This document shows, piece by piece, positions 1 to 6,141 of a stretch of DNA of 7,143 nucleotides (position 1 is its first letter; each line of letters begins with the position of its first letter). Origin of the DNA: an uncultured Eubacteriales bacterium (GTDB taxonomy: Bacteria; Bacillota; Clostridia; Monoglobales; Monoglobaceae); contig URZD01000113.1 in NCBI GenBank assembly GCA_900552305.1, forward strand, positions 1 to 7,143, written 5' to 3'. Under the pieces are notes generated by a model that was not told the DNA's origin, searched no databases, and was given only the letters and a program-made list of their open reading frames with translations. A program made the position numbers and the translations under genes.

Positions 1-2
1 CG

Positions 3-668
3 TCACGTCTTTCGGAGTTTTACGAGAGAGCGGGTTACGTTACCAACATGAACGGAACGCAAGGCTCCGTTTCGATAATCGGTGCGGTTTCACCGCAGGG
101 CGGCGACTTCTCCGAGCCGGTAACGCAAAACACAAAGAGGTTTATAAGATGCTTTTGGGGTCTTGACAAGTCGCTTGCATATGCGCGTCACTATCCGGCA
201 ATTAACTGGCTAAGCAGCTACAGCGAATATGTCGGCGACCTTGCCGAATGGTACGGCGAGAATGTGGACAAAAACTTTATGCGCGACCGTGCGGAGCTTG
301 TAAAAATTCTCCGTGAGGAAAGCGGACTTATGGACATAGTAAAGCTGATTGGTGCGGACGTACTGCCGGAGGATCAGAAGCTGACCCTTGAAATTGCGCG
401 TGTAATCCGTGTGGGATTTCTTCAGCAGAATGCGTATCACAAGAATGATACATATGTTCCTATGGAGAAACAGTACAAGATGATGAAGATAATACTTTAT
501 CTTTACGATAAGTGCAAAAAATGGGTGAGCGACGAGTCAATTCCCGTTTCGCAGATTTCAAAAACGGGAATATTTGATACGGTTATAAAAATCAAGTACG
601 ATGTCGCAAACGATGAGCTTGAAAAGATTGATGCGATTAAAGAAAAAATTGACGCACTGACGTTTTAG
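3..668 (+). CDS. ntpA: V-type ATP synthase catalytic subunit A, C-terminal part (5' end outside window)
   Basis: This is the last 221 codons of the catalytic A subunit of the V1 head, which hydrolyses or makes ATP at the A/B interfaces of a membrane rotary ATPase pumping H+ or Na+. The reading frame is open from the window edge, before the first ATG at 48, and begins SRLSEFYERAGYV, so that ATG is internal. The conserved stretches GAVSPQGGDFSEPVTQNT and FWGLDKSLAYARHYPAINW are typical of subunit A, and the rest is the helical C-terminal domain. The P-loop and Walker B regions lie upstream of the window and cannot be checked. ntpB follows after 15 nt, indicating co-transcription. The identification rests on family motifs and on the A-B-D order. 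Nothing here shows whether the ion is H+ or Na+. Confidence 0.96.
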   Translation, partial: SRLSEFYERAGYVTNMNGTQGSVSIIGAVSPQGGDFSEPVTQNTKRFIRCFWGLDKSLAYARHYPAINWLSSYSEYVGDLAEWYGENVDKNFMRDRAELVKILREESGLMDIVKLIGADVLPEDQKLTLEIARVIRVGFLQQNAYHKNDTYVPMEKQYKMMKIILYLYDKCKKWVSDESIPVSQISKTGIFDTVIKIKYDVANDELEKIDAIKEKIDALTF

Positions 669-683
669 GGAGGAGGATACGCT

Positions 684-2066
684 ATGAATATACAGTATAT
701 GGGACTTAAAGACATCAGCGGCTCGCTGGTAGTAATAGAGGGCATAGAAGGCGCCTCCTATGATGAGATAGTTGAAATAGCAATCGACGGCGCAGCGGAA
801 AAAAGAGTCGGAAGAATTATTGAGATAACGCGTGACTATGCTGTTGTACAGGTGTTTGAGGGTACGCGTGATATCTCGCTTGAAAATACGACAACCCGCC
901 TTACGGGCAAGCCGCTTATGCTGCCGTTGTCGAAGGAAATACTCGGCAGACGTTTTGACGGTACAGGCAGACCGGCTGACGGACTCGGACCGGTGTATGC
1001 CGACAAATACATGGATATAAACGGAAAACCGATGAATCCTGTATCGCGTGAGTATCCGCGTTCGTTTATTCAGACGGGTATATCCGCCATAGACGGCCCG
1101 GCAACGCTGATAAGAGGCCAAAAGCTGCCTATATTCTCGGGCAACGGACTTCCGCATGACGACCTTGCTGTTCAGATTGCAACACAGGCGAAGATTGCGG
1201 ACGGCGACGGCAAAAACTTTGCAATCGTATTTGCCGCAATGGGCGTAAAACATGACGTTGCAAATTACTTTGTTTCCGCGTTCGAGAAAACGGGCGCAAT
1301 CGGCAGAACGGTAATGTTTATCAATACGTCATCCGACCCGGTTGTTGAGAGAACGCTCACGCCGAGGTGTGCGCTGACTGCGGCGGAATACCTTGCTTTT
1401 GAGCAGAATATGCACGTTTTGGTTATTCTTACAGATATAACATCGTACTGCGAGGCGCTGCGTGAGGTTTCGTCCTCGAAGCAGGAGATACCGTCAAGAA
1501 AAGGTTATCCCGGTTATCTGTACAGCGATTTGGCGTCGCTTTACGAAAGAGCCGGAATGATAAACGGCAGCACAGGCTCGATAACGCAGATACCGATTCT
1601 GACAATGCCCAATGATGATATTACACATCCTATTCCCGATCTTACAGGGTATATCACAGAGGGACAGATAGTTCTTGACAGAACACTGAGCCAGAAAAAC
1701 GTATATCCGCCGATTTCGGTTTTGCCGTCGCTTTCGCGTCTTATGAAGGACGGTATAGGCGAAGGGTTTACAAGAGCCGACCACCCGGAAATCAGCAACC
1801 AGCTGTTTTCGTCATATGCAAAGGTGCAGGACGTAAGAGCTCTTGCGTCGGTTATCGGTGAGGATGAGCTTTCGGATACCGATAAGCTGTATATAAAATT
1901 CGGCAACGCGTTCGAAGAACGCTTTGTAGGTCAGGGCAGACAGGAAAACCGCAATATAGAGCGCACGCTTGATATTGCGTGGGAGCTTTTGCGCATACTG
2001 CCTAAGAACGAGCTTGACAGACTTTCGCCCGAGCTTGCGGAAAAGCTGTTTGCGGACGTTCACTAA
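684..2066 (+). CDS. ntpB: V-type ATP synthase regulatory subunit B
   Basis: This 460-residue protein is the full usual length for the non-catalytic B subunit of V1, which alternates with A in the A3B3 ring. The start ATG at 684 is set by a strong site, GGGAGGAGG at 668-676, overlapping the ntpA stop. The stretch SGNGLPHDDLAVQIATQ (from residue 152) sits where subunit A has its P-loop and has no GKT, as expected for B. PPISVLPSLSR (342-352) is the ATPase alpha/beta signature. Arg352 corresponds by alignment from memory to the arginine finger (Arg350 of Enterococcus hirae NtpB), which reaches into the active site of A. The signature has Ser345 where Asn or Asp is usual. The C-terminal region, with FGNAFEERFVGQG and TLDIAWELLRILP, matches the family. 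The gene is in an operon with ntpA. A 139-nt spacer separates it from ntpD. Confidence 0.97.
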   Translation: MNIQYMGLKDISGSLVVIEGIEGASYDEIVEIAIDGAAEKRVGRIIEITRDYAVVQVFEGTRDISLENTTTRLTGKPLMLPLSKEILGRRFDGTGRPADGLGPVYADKYMDINGKPMNPVSREYPRSFIQTGISAIDGPATLIRGQKLPIFSGNGLPHDDLAVQIATQAKIADGDGKNFAIVFAAMGVKHDVANYFVSAFEKTGAIGRTVMFINTSSDPVVERTLTPRCALTAAEYLAFEQNMHVLVILTDITSYCEALREVSSSKQEIPSRKGYPGYLYSDLASLYERAGMINGSTGSITQIPILTMPNDDITHPIPDLTGYITEGQIVLDRTLSQKNVYPPISVLPSLSRLMKDGIGEGFTRADHPEISNQLFSSYAKVQDVRALASVIGEDELSDTDKLYIKFGNAFEERFVGQGRQENRNIERTLDIAWELLRILPKNELDRLSPELAEKLFADVH

Positions 2067-2081
2067 CAGTAGGCGAAGGCA

Positions 2082-2165
2082 ATCGGATACGGCTTTGGCG
2101 TTTTAATGTGTGGTTTAAACGAAAAACGGCGGAGCGGGCAGCCGCGACAGACGGCGGTATCCGAT
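2082..2165. repeat. Nested inverted repeat in the ntpB-ntpD spacer
   Basis: The arms ATCGGATAC (2082-2090) and GTATCCGAT (2157-2165) are perfect 9-bp reverse complements enclosing 66 nt. Inside them are two smaller imperfect hairpins: CGTTTTAA/TTTAAACG (2099-2106 with 2114-2121, one mismatch) and CGGC/GCCG (2127-2130 with 2141-2144). No reading frame of note runs through it. The ntpD ribosome binding site AAGGAG (2191-2196) lies just beyond. It could be a transcript hairpin tuning B:D expression, an mRNA processing site, or a small palindromic insertion. The sequence alone does not decide. Confidence 0.5.
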
Positions 2166-2205
2166 GCGGTTTGTCTTATAACTGCTGTGAAAGGAGTGAG
2201 TTTTT

Positions 2206-2820
2206 ATGGCAATGGTACCGACAAAGGGCAATCTTATGATTGCAAAAAATACGCTGAAACTCAGCAAGACCGGCTATGAGTTGCTGGACAAAAAAAGAAA
2301 CATACTTATCCGCGAGATGATGTCGCTTATAGATAACGCGAAGGAAATTCAGGGGACGATAGACAAAACCTTCAGCGAGGCATATGAGGCGCTGCAGCGC
2401 GCAAATATCGAAATGGGAATTGACGCGGTTGACAAAATAAGCCTTGCTGTTGACGTAGAGGACGGTGTGGAGGTCAAGTTCAGAAGTGTAATGGGCGTGG
2501 AAATCCCTATCGTAATAATGAACGAGGAAACCGCAGAGTCGCCGTCTTACGGCTTCAGCGGCACTACCGTATCGCTGGACGAAGCGAGAAAAAAGTTTAA
2601 TGATGTAAAAAAGCTGACAAAGGCTCTTGCGCAGATTGAAAACTCGGTTTTTCGGCTTGCGGATAACATAAAGAAAACGCAAAAGCGTGCCAACGCCCTG
2701 AAGAATATCATGATACCGAGGTATGAGGAGGAAACCAAGCTCATCCAGAACGCTTTGGAGGAGAAGGAAAGAGAGGAATTCTCAAGACTGAAGGTAATAA
2801 AGGCGCAAAAGGCAAAGTAG
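2206..2820 (+). CDS. ntpD: V-type ATP synthase central stalk subunit D
   Basis: This 204-residue protein is the usual length for subunit D, the coiled-coil rotor shaft that turns inside the A3B3 ring and couples it to the membrane ring. The N-terminus, VPTKGNLMIAKNTLKLSKTG followed by YELLDKKRNILIREMM, is the conserved N-terminal helix of the D family. The C-terminal part (about residues 140-200), containing RANALKNIMIPRYEEET, forms the partner helix. The middle, about residues 60-120, is the shorter and more variable globular tip. The start ATG at 2206 follows AAGGAG at 2191-2196 with a 9-nt spacer; a second ATG two codons in is less well placed. It is the last ATPase gene in the window, as is usual for A-B-D clusters. 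Confidence 0.95.
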   Translation: MAMVPTKGNLMIAKNTLKLSKTGYELLDKKRNILIREMMSLIDNAKEIQGTIDKTFSEAYEALQRANIEMGIDAVDKISLAVDVEDGVEVKFRSVMGVEIPIVIMNEETAESPSYGFSGTTVSLDEARKKFNDVKKLTKALAQIENSVFRLADNIKKTQKRANALKNIMIPRYEEETKLIQNALEEKEREEFSRLKVIKAQKAK

Positions 2821-2862
2821 GCTTTAACGAAAAAATAGAAATTGCTCACAGTATATTTTTGC

Positions 2863-2922
2863 GGAGCGGTGCGGCATGATGTCTTACCGCTCCCACAAGG
2901 ATTTGCGGTGAACAATTTTTTT
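2863..2922 (+). terminator. Hairpin after ntpD, possible weak terminator
   Basis: GGAGCGGT (2863-2870) pairs perfectly with ACCGCTCC (2886-2893) around a 15-nt loop. A run of seven T lies at 2916-2922, but 22 nt after the stem rather than directly next to it, so this is not a canonical intrinsic terminator. It sits between the end of the ATPase operon and the acetyltransferase, where a terminator or an attenuating hairpin would be expected. Confidence 0.35.
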
Positions 2923-2959
2923 GTATGTAAATAACATTGAAGGAAAGAAAAAGTATAAA

Positions 2960-3529
2960 ATGAGTGATATGAAAGAAAAAATGCACACCGGCGAGCTGTA
3001 CCTCCCGGGCGATGATGAGATTATGAAGGAGCAGATGAAGCGTCCGGAACGGCTTTACGAATACAATATGACAAGACCGTCGAAGGCTGAAAAGCGGGCG
3101 GAGCTGCTCCGCAGTATGTTTGCGGAAATAGGCGGGGAATGTTATATCGAGCCGCCGTTTCATGCGAATTTCGGCGGTAAGCATATACACTTAGGAAGGA
3201 ATGTTTGCTGCAACTTTAATGTGACAATGGTTGACGATACGCATATCTATGTCGGTGATTATACCATGATTGCGCCGAATGTCACGGTCGCAACCGCAGG
3301 TCACCCTATTTTGCCGGAGCTTAGAGAGCAGGTTTATCAGTATAATTTCCCGGTACATATAGGCAGAAACTGCTGGATAGGTGCAGGCGCGATAATAACT
3401 CCGGGTGTTACGATAGGCGATAACACCGTTATCGGCGCGGGCAGCGTTGTTGAAATCTTTACAAATCTTTCTGTATGGGCAGGGATTCGCAAGGTTATTG
3501 AGACGATAAATATGAATGCAGCGGCATAA
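2960..3529 (+). CDS. Maltose/galactoside-type sugar O-acetyltransferase
   Basis: This 189-residue protein belongs to the Maa/LacA family, which moves an acetyl group from acetyl-CoA to a sugar hydroxyl in the cytoplasm. The N-terminus, MSDMKEKMHTGELYLPGDDE, is the family's helical cap (compare KEKMxxGELY of Maa). Hexapeptide repeats of a left-handed beta-helix follow. His115 in TAGHPI is the catalytic base position, matching His115 of E. coli LacA. NCWIGAGAIITPGVTIGDN leads to IGAGSVV at the end of the helix. ATG 2960 is chosen because it begins the family N-terminus and has GAAGGA at 2939-2944, although the spacer is long (15 nt). An upstream TTG at 2921 adds residues unlike the family. After residue 164 the tail (EIFTNLSVWAGIRKVIETI) lacks the usual K-D-I-P-x-N and the Pro of G-N-P-C, so it has diverged or suffered small deletions. 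The exact sugar substrate is unknown. Confidence 0.9.
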   Translation: MSDMKEKMHTGELYLPGDDEIMKEQMKRPERLYEYNMTRPSKAEKRAELLRSMFAEIGGECYIEPPFHANFGGKHIHLGRNVCCNFNVTMVDDTHIYVGDYTMIAPNVTVATAGHPILPELREQVYQYNFPVHIGRNCWIGAGAIITPGVTIGDNTVIGAGSVVEIFTNLSVWAGIRKVIETINMNAAA

Positions 3530-3640
3530 AAAAGTTTTAAAATAACCGAGAAAAGCATAATGAGCAGATTCTTGATTATATGGATTCGCCGTTTGAGTAA
3601 TAAGAAATATTTTCAAAACCCCTTGCAAAACTACAAATAT
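3530..3640 (+). other. Gene-free spacer after the acetyltransferase, possible remnant of a second C-terminus
   Basis: There is no gene of convincing length. Just after the acetyltransferase stop, a different frame reads KKVLKITEKS, resembling the typical acetyltransferase ending (P-x-KVLRKITE). This may be a frameshifted original tail or debris of a second copy. The match is short and could be chance. No terminator is visible. Confidence 0.25.
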
Positions 3641-3651
3641 TATGTTAACAT
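3623..3651 (+). promoter_or_regulatory. Candidate sigma-70-type promoter before the tnsA remnant
   Basis: TTGCAA (3623-3628) and TAACAT (3646-3651) are separated by exactly 17 nt. The -10 box lies inside TATGTTAACATA (3641-3652), a perfect 12-bp palindrome that could be an operator or a transposase-related site. It would transcribe the hairpin region and the tnsA-tnsB remnant. Confidence 0.4.
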
Positions 3652-3680
3652 ATAGATGCTAACAAATTGATAACAGATAG
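3646..3680 (+). repeat. Three direct copies of TAACANATAG, candidate transposase-binding sites
   Basis: The copies are TAACATATAG (3646-3655), TAACAAATTG (3660-3669, one mismatch to the consensus) and TAACAGATAG (3671-3680), with starts 14 and 11 nt apart. Tn7-like ends are known to carry several short transposase (TnsB) sites next to the transposase operon, and this cluster lies just before the tnsA remnant. That role is inferred. The copies could instead be operators. Confidence 0.4.
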
Positions 3681-3688
3681 CACCATAG

Positions 3689-3745
3689 CCTGAATAATTA
3701 AAAGATTTTAAGCGGAACCGGCGAAGAAAACGGCTTAAAATCAGG
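3689..3745 (+). ncRNA. Long bulged hairpin in the leader of the tnsA remnant
   Basis: CCTGA (3689-3693) pairs with TCAGG (3741-3745), and TTTTAAGC (3706-3713) pairs with GCTTAAAA (3733-3740), giving a 13-bp stem with a one-sided 12-nt bulge. Alternatively the inner helix runs 10 bp from 3704. CCG/CGG (3718-3720 with 3731-3733) can close the loop if the bottom pairing shifts. An outer ATAGC/GCTAT pairing (3677-3681 with 3764-3768) is also possible. I do not recognise a known riboswitch. It may be a structured leader, part of the transposon end, or an unrelated inverted repeat. Confidence 0.4.
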
Positions 3746-4167
3746 TGAAGCAACTAAAATTACGCTATAACGCATCGAGTGGGAATAATAAACATGTAAA
3801 TAGGGCAAAAAAGAAAATAACCTTGAAGAATAAAAACTTTAAGGGAAGATGCGAAAAGCGGACATTCGGTAAATGTAAGGAGGTATGCAAAACCTACAAT
3901 CCGATTCAAGCGGCATATGCTGAAATGCTTCAGGAGGATATTACCATAGAAAAATTCAACTGCAACGTTCCGCTTGACGGCTTGGAAATCGGTGATTATA
4001 CAAGCGATTTTGTCTGTACAAGGACTAACGGCGAAATTATTGTGAGAGAATGCGTGTTCCGCAGGCTCTTGCAAAAGCCAAAGACACTGACTTTGCTCGA
4101 CGCATCAAGAGAGTATTGGCAGAGCCGAGGTATTTCCGATTGAGGGGTGGTTATCGATGCGGAATAG
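3745..4167 (+). pseudogene. tnsA: TnsA-like transposon endonuclease, interrupted by TGA
   Basis: The frame encodes a compact TnsA-like nuclease, the protein that cuts the 5' ends of Tn7-type transposons. Recognisable parts are KRTFGKCKEVCKTYNPIQAA, then AEMLQED, NVPLDGLEIGDYTSDFV, IIVRECVFRRLLQKPKTLTL and LLDASREYWQSRGISD. Asp88 in SDF fits the metal-binding Asp of a PD-(D/E)XK fold and Glu102 lies in VREC. The usual Lys two residues later is not seen. The TGA at 4141-4143 stands where the family has Trp (SD-W-GVVIDAE), and the frame then continues GVVIDAE to TAG at 4165-4167. No good start is visible: GTG 3745 lacks a ribosome binding site and lies in the hairpin, so the true N-terminus is uncertain. 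The last 11 nt overlap the start of the tnsB remnant, suggesting former translational coupling. Confidence 0.6.
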
Positions 4168-4813
4168 GCTCTTGAAATTCGGCGATTGAATATACAGAGT
4201 CCTCGGCTCAAAGGATGAGTTACTGTTTGTAATCAACGGCATAAAGCAAACCATGCCAATGTGGATACATGAATCCGAGCTTGAAGGGTATACGGAGTGT
4301 ACAGAATGTGAGCTGCTTGAAAATTCAGGCATAAATCTTGATACGGAGGAATTAAACCTTGTACAGAAAAAACAGATGAATGAAAAATTCAATATTATCG
4401 CGGATATATTGCCGTACATATCGGACAGCAAGATGAAAAATGCCCAAATAAAGGGGTCTGCCCAGGCAAACGGTATAACTCCTCAGACAGTGAGAAAATA
4501 TCTTTGTGCATATTTGGCATATCAGAACAAGGCTATTCTTCTCGGAAAATAACGCAGCTGCGAAAAAGACCTTTCAGCCGATGAGAAAAATATGCGCTGG
4601 GCGCTGAACAAATACTTTTACACAAAGAATAAAAACAGCCTAAACACGGCATACACTTTTATGCTCAGAGATAAATATTGCGACGAAAACGGGAAACTGT
4701 TTCAGGAGTATCCGTCGTTTTATCAGTTCATATACTTTTACAGAAAAACAAAAAAGCTCCAGAACTACTATATTTCGCGCGACGGAATAAAAGACTATTA
4801 TAACAAGACTTGA
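4157..4813 (+). pseudogene. tnsB: TnsB-like transposase, N-terminal part with internal stops
   Basis: ATG 4157 has AGGGG (4143-4147) in front and opens a single frame, broken only by TGA 4187-4189 and TAA 4550-4552, that stays homologous in appearance throughout. It reads MRNRLLKFGD, stop, IYRVLGSKDELLFVINGIKQ, MPMWIHESELEGYTECTE, then NIIADILPYISDSKMKNAQI, a helix-turn-helix-like AQANGITPQTVRKYLCAYL (4460-4516), stop, LSADEKNMRWALNKYFYT, EYPSFYQFIYFYRKTKKLQ and NYYISRDGIKDYYNKT to TGA 4811. These match the DNA-binding N-terminal region of clostridial Tn7-like TnsB proteins as I remember them. The catalytic DDE domain is entirely missing, so no transposase activity is possible. The reading diverges from the family near 4797-4812, the likely deletion point. 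Three same-frame segments separated by stops argue for recent decay. Confidence 0.65.
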
Positions 4814-4852
4814 CCTTAACTCAACACATATCGGCTGTTAGGAGGAATACTA

Positions 4853-6130
4853 ATGAAAGCAATAGGAATTGATATAGGAACAACAAGCGTGTGCGGCGTC
4901 TTAATTGACGCCGCAGCAGGCGGCGTTGAGAAATCAGTTACAAAAAACAGCGCCGCGTTTATCGAAGGGTGCGCCGAGTGGGAAAAAATTCAGTCGGTTG
5001 ATAAAATTATGACCGCAGCAACGGAGACTCTCGAAAGTCTGATTGCCGGGAGCGGCGATGTCGGCGTAATCGGCGCGACGGGGCAAATGCACGGAATTGT
5101 GTATACCGATAAGGACGGAAATGCTGTAAGCCCGCTTTATACATGGCAGGACGGACGCGGAAATCTCCCTTACAAAGATACAACCTACGCAAAGTATTTA
5201 AACAGCTTTTCGGGGTACGGCAACGTAACGGATTTTTACAACGCTGAAAACGGAATAAAGCCGGAAAGTGCGGTTAGTTACTGCACAATTCACGATTATT
5301 TTGTAATGCGGCTTTGCGGGCTTAAAAAGCCGATTATTCACACAAGCGACGCGGCAAGCTTTGGCTGCTATGATTTGAAGAACAACAGATTTAACTATGC
5401 CTGCGCGGCGGAGCTTACGGGAGATTACCGCATTGCGGGCGAGTACAAGGGAATACCCGTGAGCGTTGCGATAGGCGATAATCAGGCAAGCGTTTTTTCG
5501 ACACTTACAGATGAAAATGATGTTCTGGTAAATATCGGAACGGGAAGTCAGATTTCGGTAATTTCGGATAAAATCGCAGACAGCGCGCAGATTGAAACAA
5601 GACCGTATTTCGAGGGAAAATACCTTCTGGCGGGCGCGGCGCTTTGCGGCGACAGGGCATATTCGCTGCTTAAAAACTTTTATGCCGAAGCGTTTGGATA
5701 TATAAAAAGGGTTGACGATGATGAAGTGTATAAAATTATGAACTATATGCTTAAAGATGCAAAATCAAGCTCTTTTAAGGTTGATACACGTTTTGCGGGG
5801 ACAAGATTAAATTCCGAAATAACAGGCGGCATATCGGGGATAACGACCGAGAATTTCACACCGTCCGCGCTTACATACGGCGTGCTTTGCGGAATGGCGG
5901 ACGAGCTTTTGGATATGTATGAGCAAATGGGAGTTCGCAAAAGCGGAATTGTCGGCTCGGGCAACGGAATACGGAAAAACAAGGCTCTTGTTAGAATTTT
6001 TGAAGAAAAGCTCGGCGCAAAAATGAAGATACCCGCGCACCTTGAAGAAGCCGCGGTCGGCGCGGCAATGTTCGCAATGATTGCCCGCGGCGCATTTAAA
6101 AATGCAAAAGAGGTACAAACGATTATTTAA
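4853..6130 (+). CDS. FGGY-family carbohydrate kinase, probable sedoheptulokinase
   Basis: This intact 425-residue cytoplasmic kinase phosphorylates a sugar with ATP. Its sequence follows sedoheptulokinase (SHPK/CARKL) more closely than xylulokinase, so the likely reaction is sedoheptulose to sedoheptulose 7-phosphate, feeding the pentose phosphate pathway. The N-terminal phosphate loop DIGTTS is at 7-12, GQMHGIVY from 77 and TWQDGR at 97-102. TIHDYFVMRLCGL (145-157) is strikingly similar to human SHPK. The catalytic base is Asp209 in GDNQAS, and the second-domain ATP motifs are NIGTGSQ (227-233) and GSGNGIRKN (368-376). The length is slightly short for FGGY kinases (about 450-500), as in SHPK. 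ATG 4853 follows AGGAGG (4840-4845) with a 7-nt spacer. Upstream is the cut end of the tnsB remnant and no clear promoter. Downstream is an SDR fragment that may have been an operon partner. Substrate is inferred from sequence resemblance. Confidence 0.88.
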   Translation: MKAIGIDIGTTSVCGVLIDAAAGGVEKSVTKNSAAFIEGCAEWEKIQSVDKIMTAATETLESLIAGSGDVGVIGATGQMHGIVYTDKDGNAVSPLYTWQDGRGNLPYKDTTYAKYLNSFSGYGNVTDFYNAENGIKPESAVSYCTIHDYFVMRLCGLKKPIIHTSDAASFGCYDLKNNRFNYACAAELTGDYRIAGEYKGIPVSVAIGDNQASVFSTLTDENDVLVNIGTGSQISVISDKIADSAQIETRPYFEGKYLLAGAALCGDRAYSLLKNFYAEAFGYIKRVDDDEVYKIMNYMLKDAKSSSFKVDTRFAGTRLNSEITGGISGITTENFTPSALTYGVLCGMADELLDMYEQMGVRKSGIVGSGNGIRKNKALVRIFEEKLGAKMKIPAHLEEAAVGAAMFAMIARGAFKNAKEVQTII

Positions 6131-6141
6131 ACAGGTCGAAA

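Larger units (their letters stand above)
3641..4813 (+). mobile_element. Decayed, truncated Tn7-like transposon fragment
   Basis: This stretch holds a tnsA-like gene followed by an overlapping tnsB-like gene, the conserved core order of Tn7-like elements, preceded by a repeat-rich region fitting a transposon end. Both genes carry stops. The tnsB-like gene stops after about 219 codons, where an intact one would run several hundred codons more through the catalytic core. No tnsC, targeting gene or right end is present before the kinase at 4853. The left limit is set at the palindrome TATGTTAACATA and is a guess. No target-site duplication can be paired because the right end is missing. Identification rests on remembered family sequence features and needs a database search. 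Confidence 0.65.

Noticed and set aside
558..1253. Long minus-strand open frame opposite ntpA/ntpB
   Set aside because: It is a shadow of the ATPase genes with low-complexity Arg/Tyr/Cys-rich translation and no family features; the same applies to the other minus frames opposite ntpD, the acetyltransferase and the kinase.
2921..2959. TTG at 2921 as start of the acetyltransferase
   Set aside because: It adds 13 residues unlike the family, falls at the end of a T-run without a ribosome binding site, and ATG 2960 begins the typical MSxxKEKM N-terminus.
3560..3655. Small 31-codon frame starting ATG 3560
   Set aside because: It has no ribosome binding site, its translation runs through the putative promoter, and it resembles nothing I know.
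3745..3747. GTG 3745 as a real start of the tnsA-like gene
   Set aside because: It has no ribosome binding site and lies at the edge of the hairpin; it is used only as the left limit of the open frame.
4141..4552. TGA read as Trp (alternative genetic code) to rescue tnsA and tnsB
   Set aside because: A TAA at 4550 also interrupts tnsB, the catalytic domain is missing, and the intact genes in the window use TGG for Trp.
4810..4838. TTGACC at 4810-4815 as the -35 box of a kinase promoter
   Set aside because: No -10-like sequence is found 15-19 nt downstream (GGCTGT at 17 nt).
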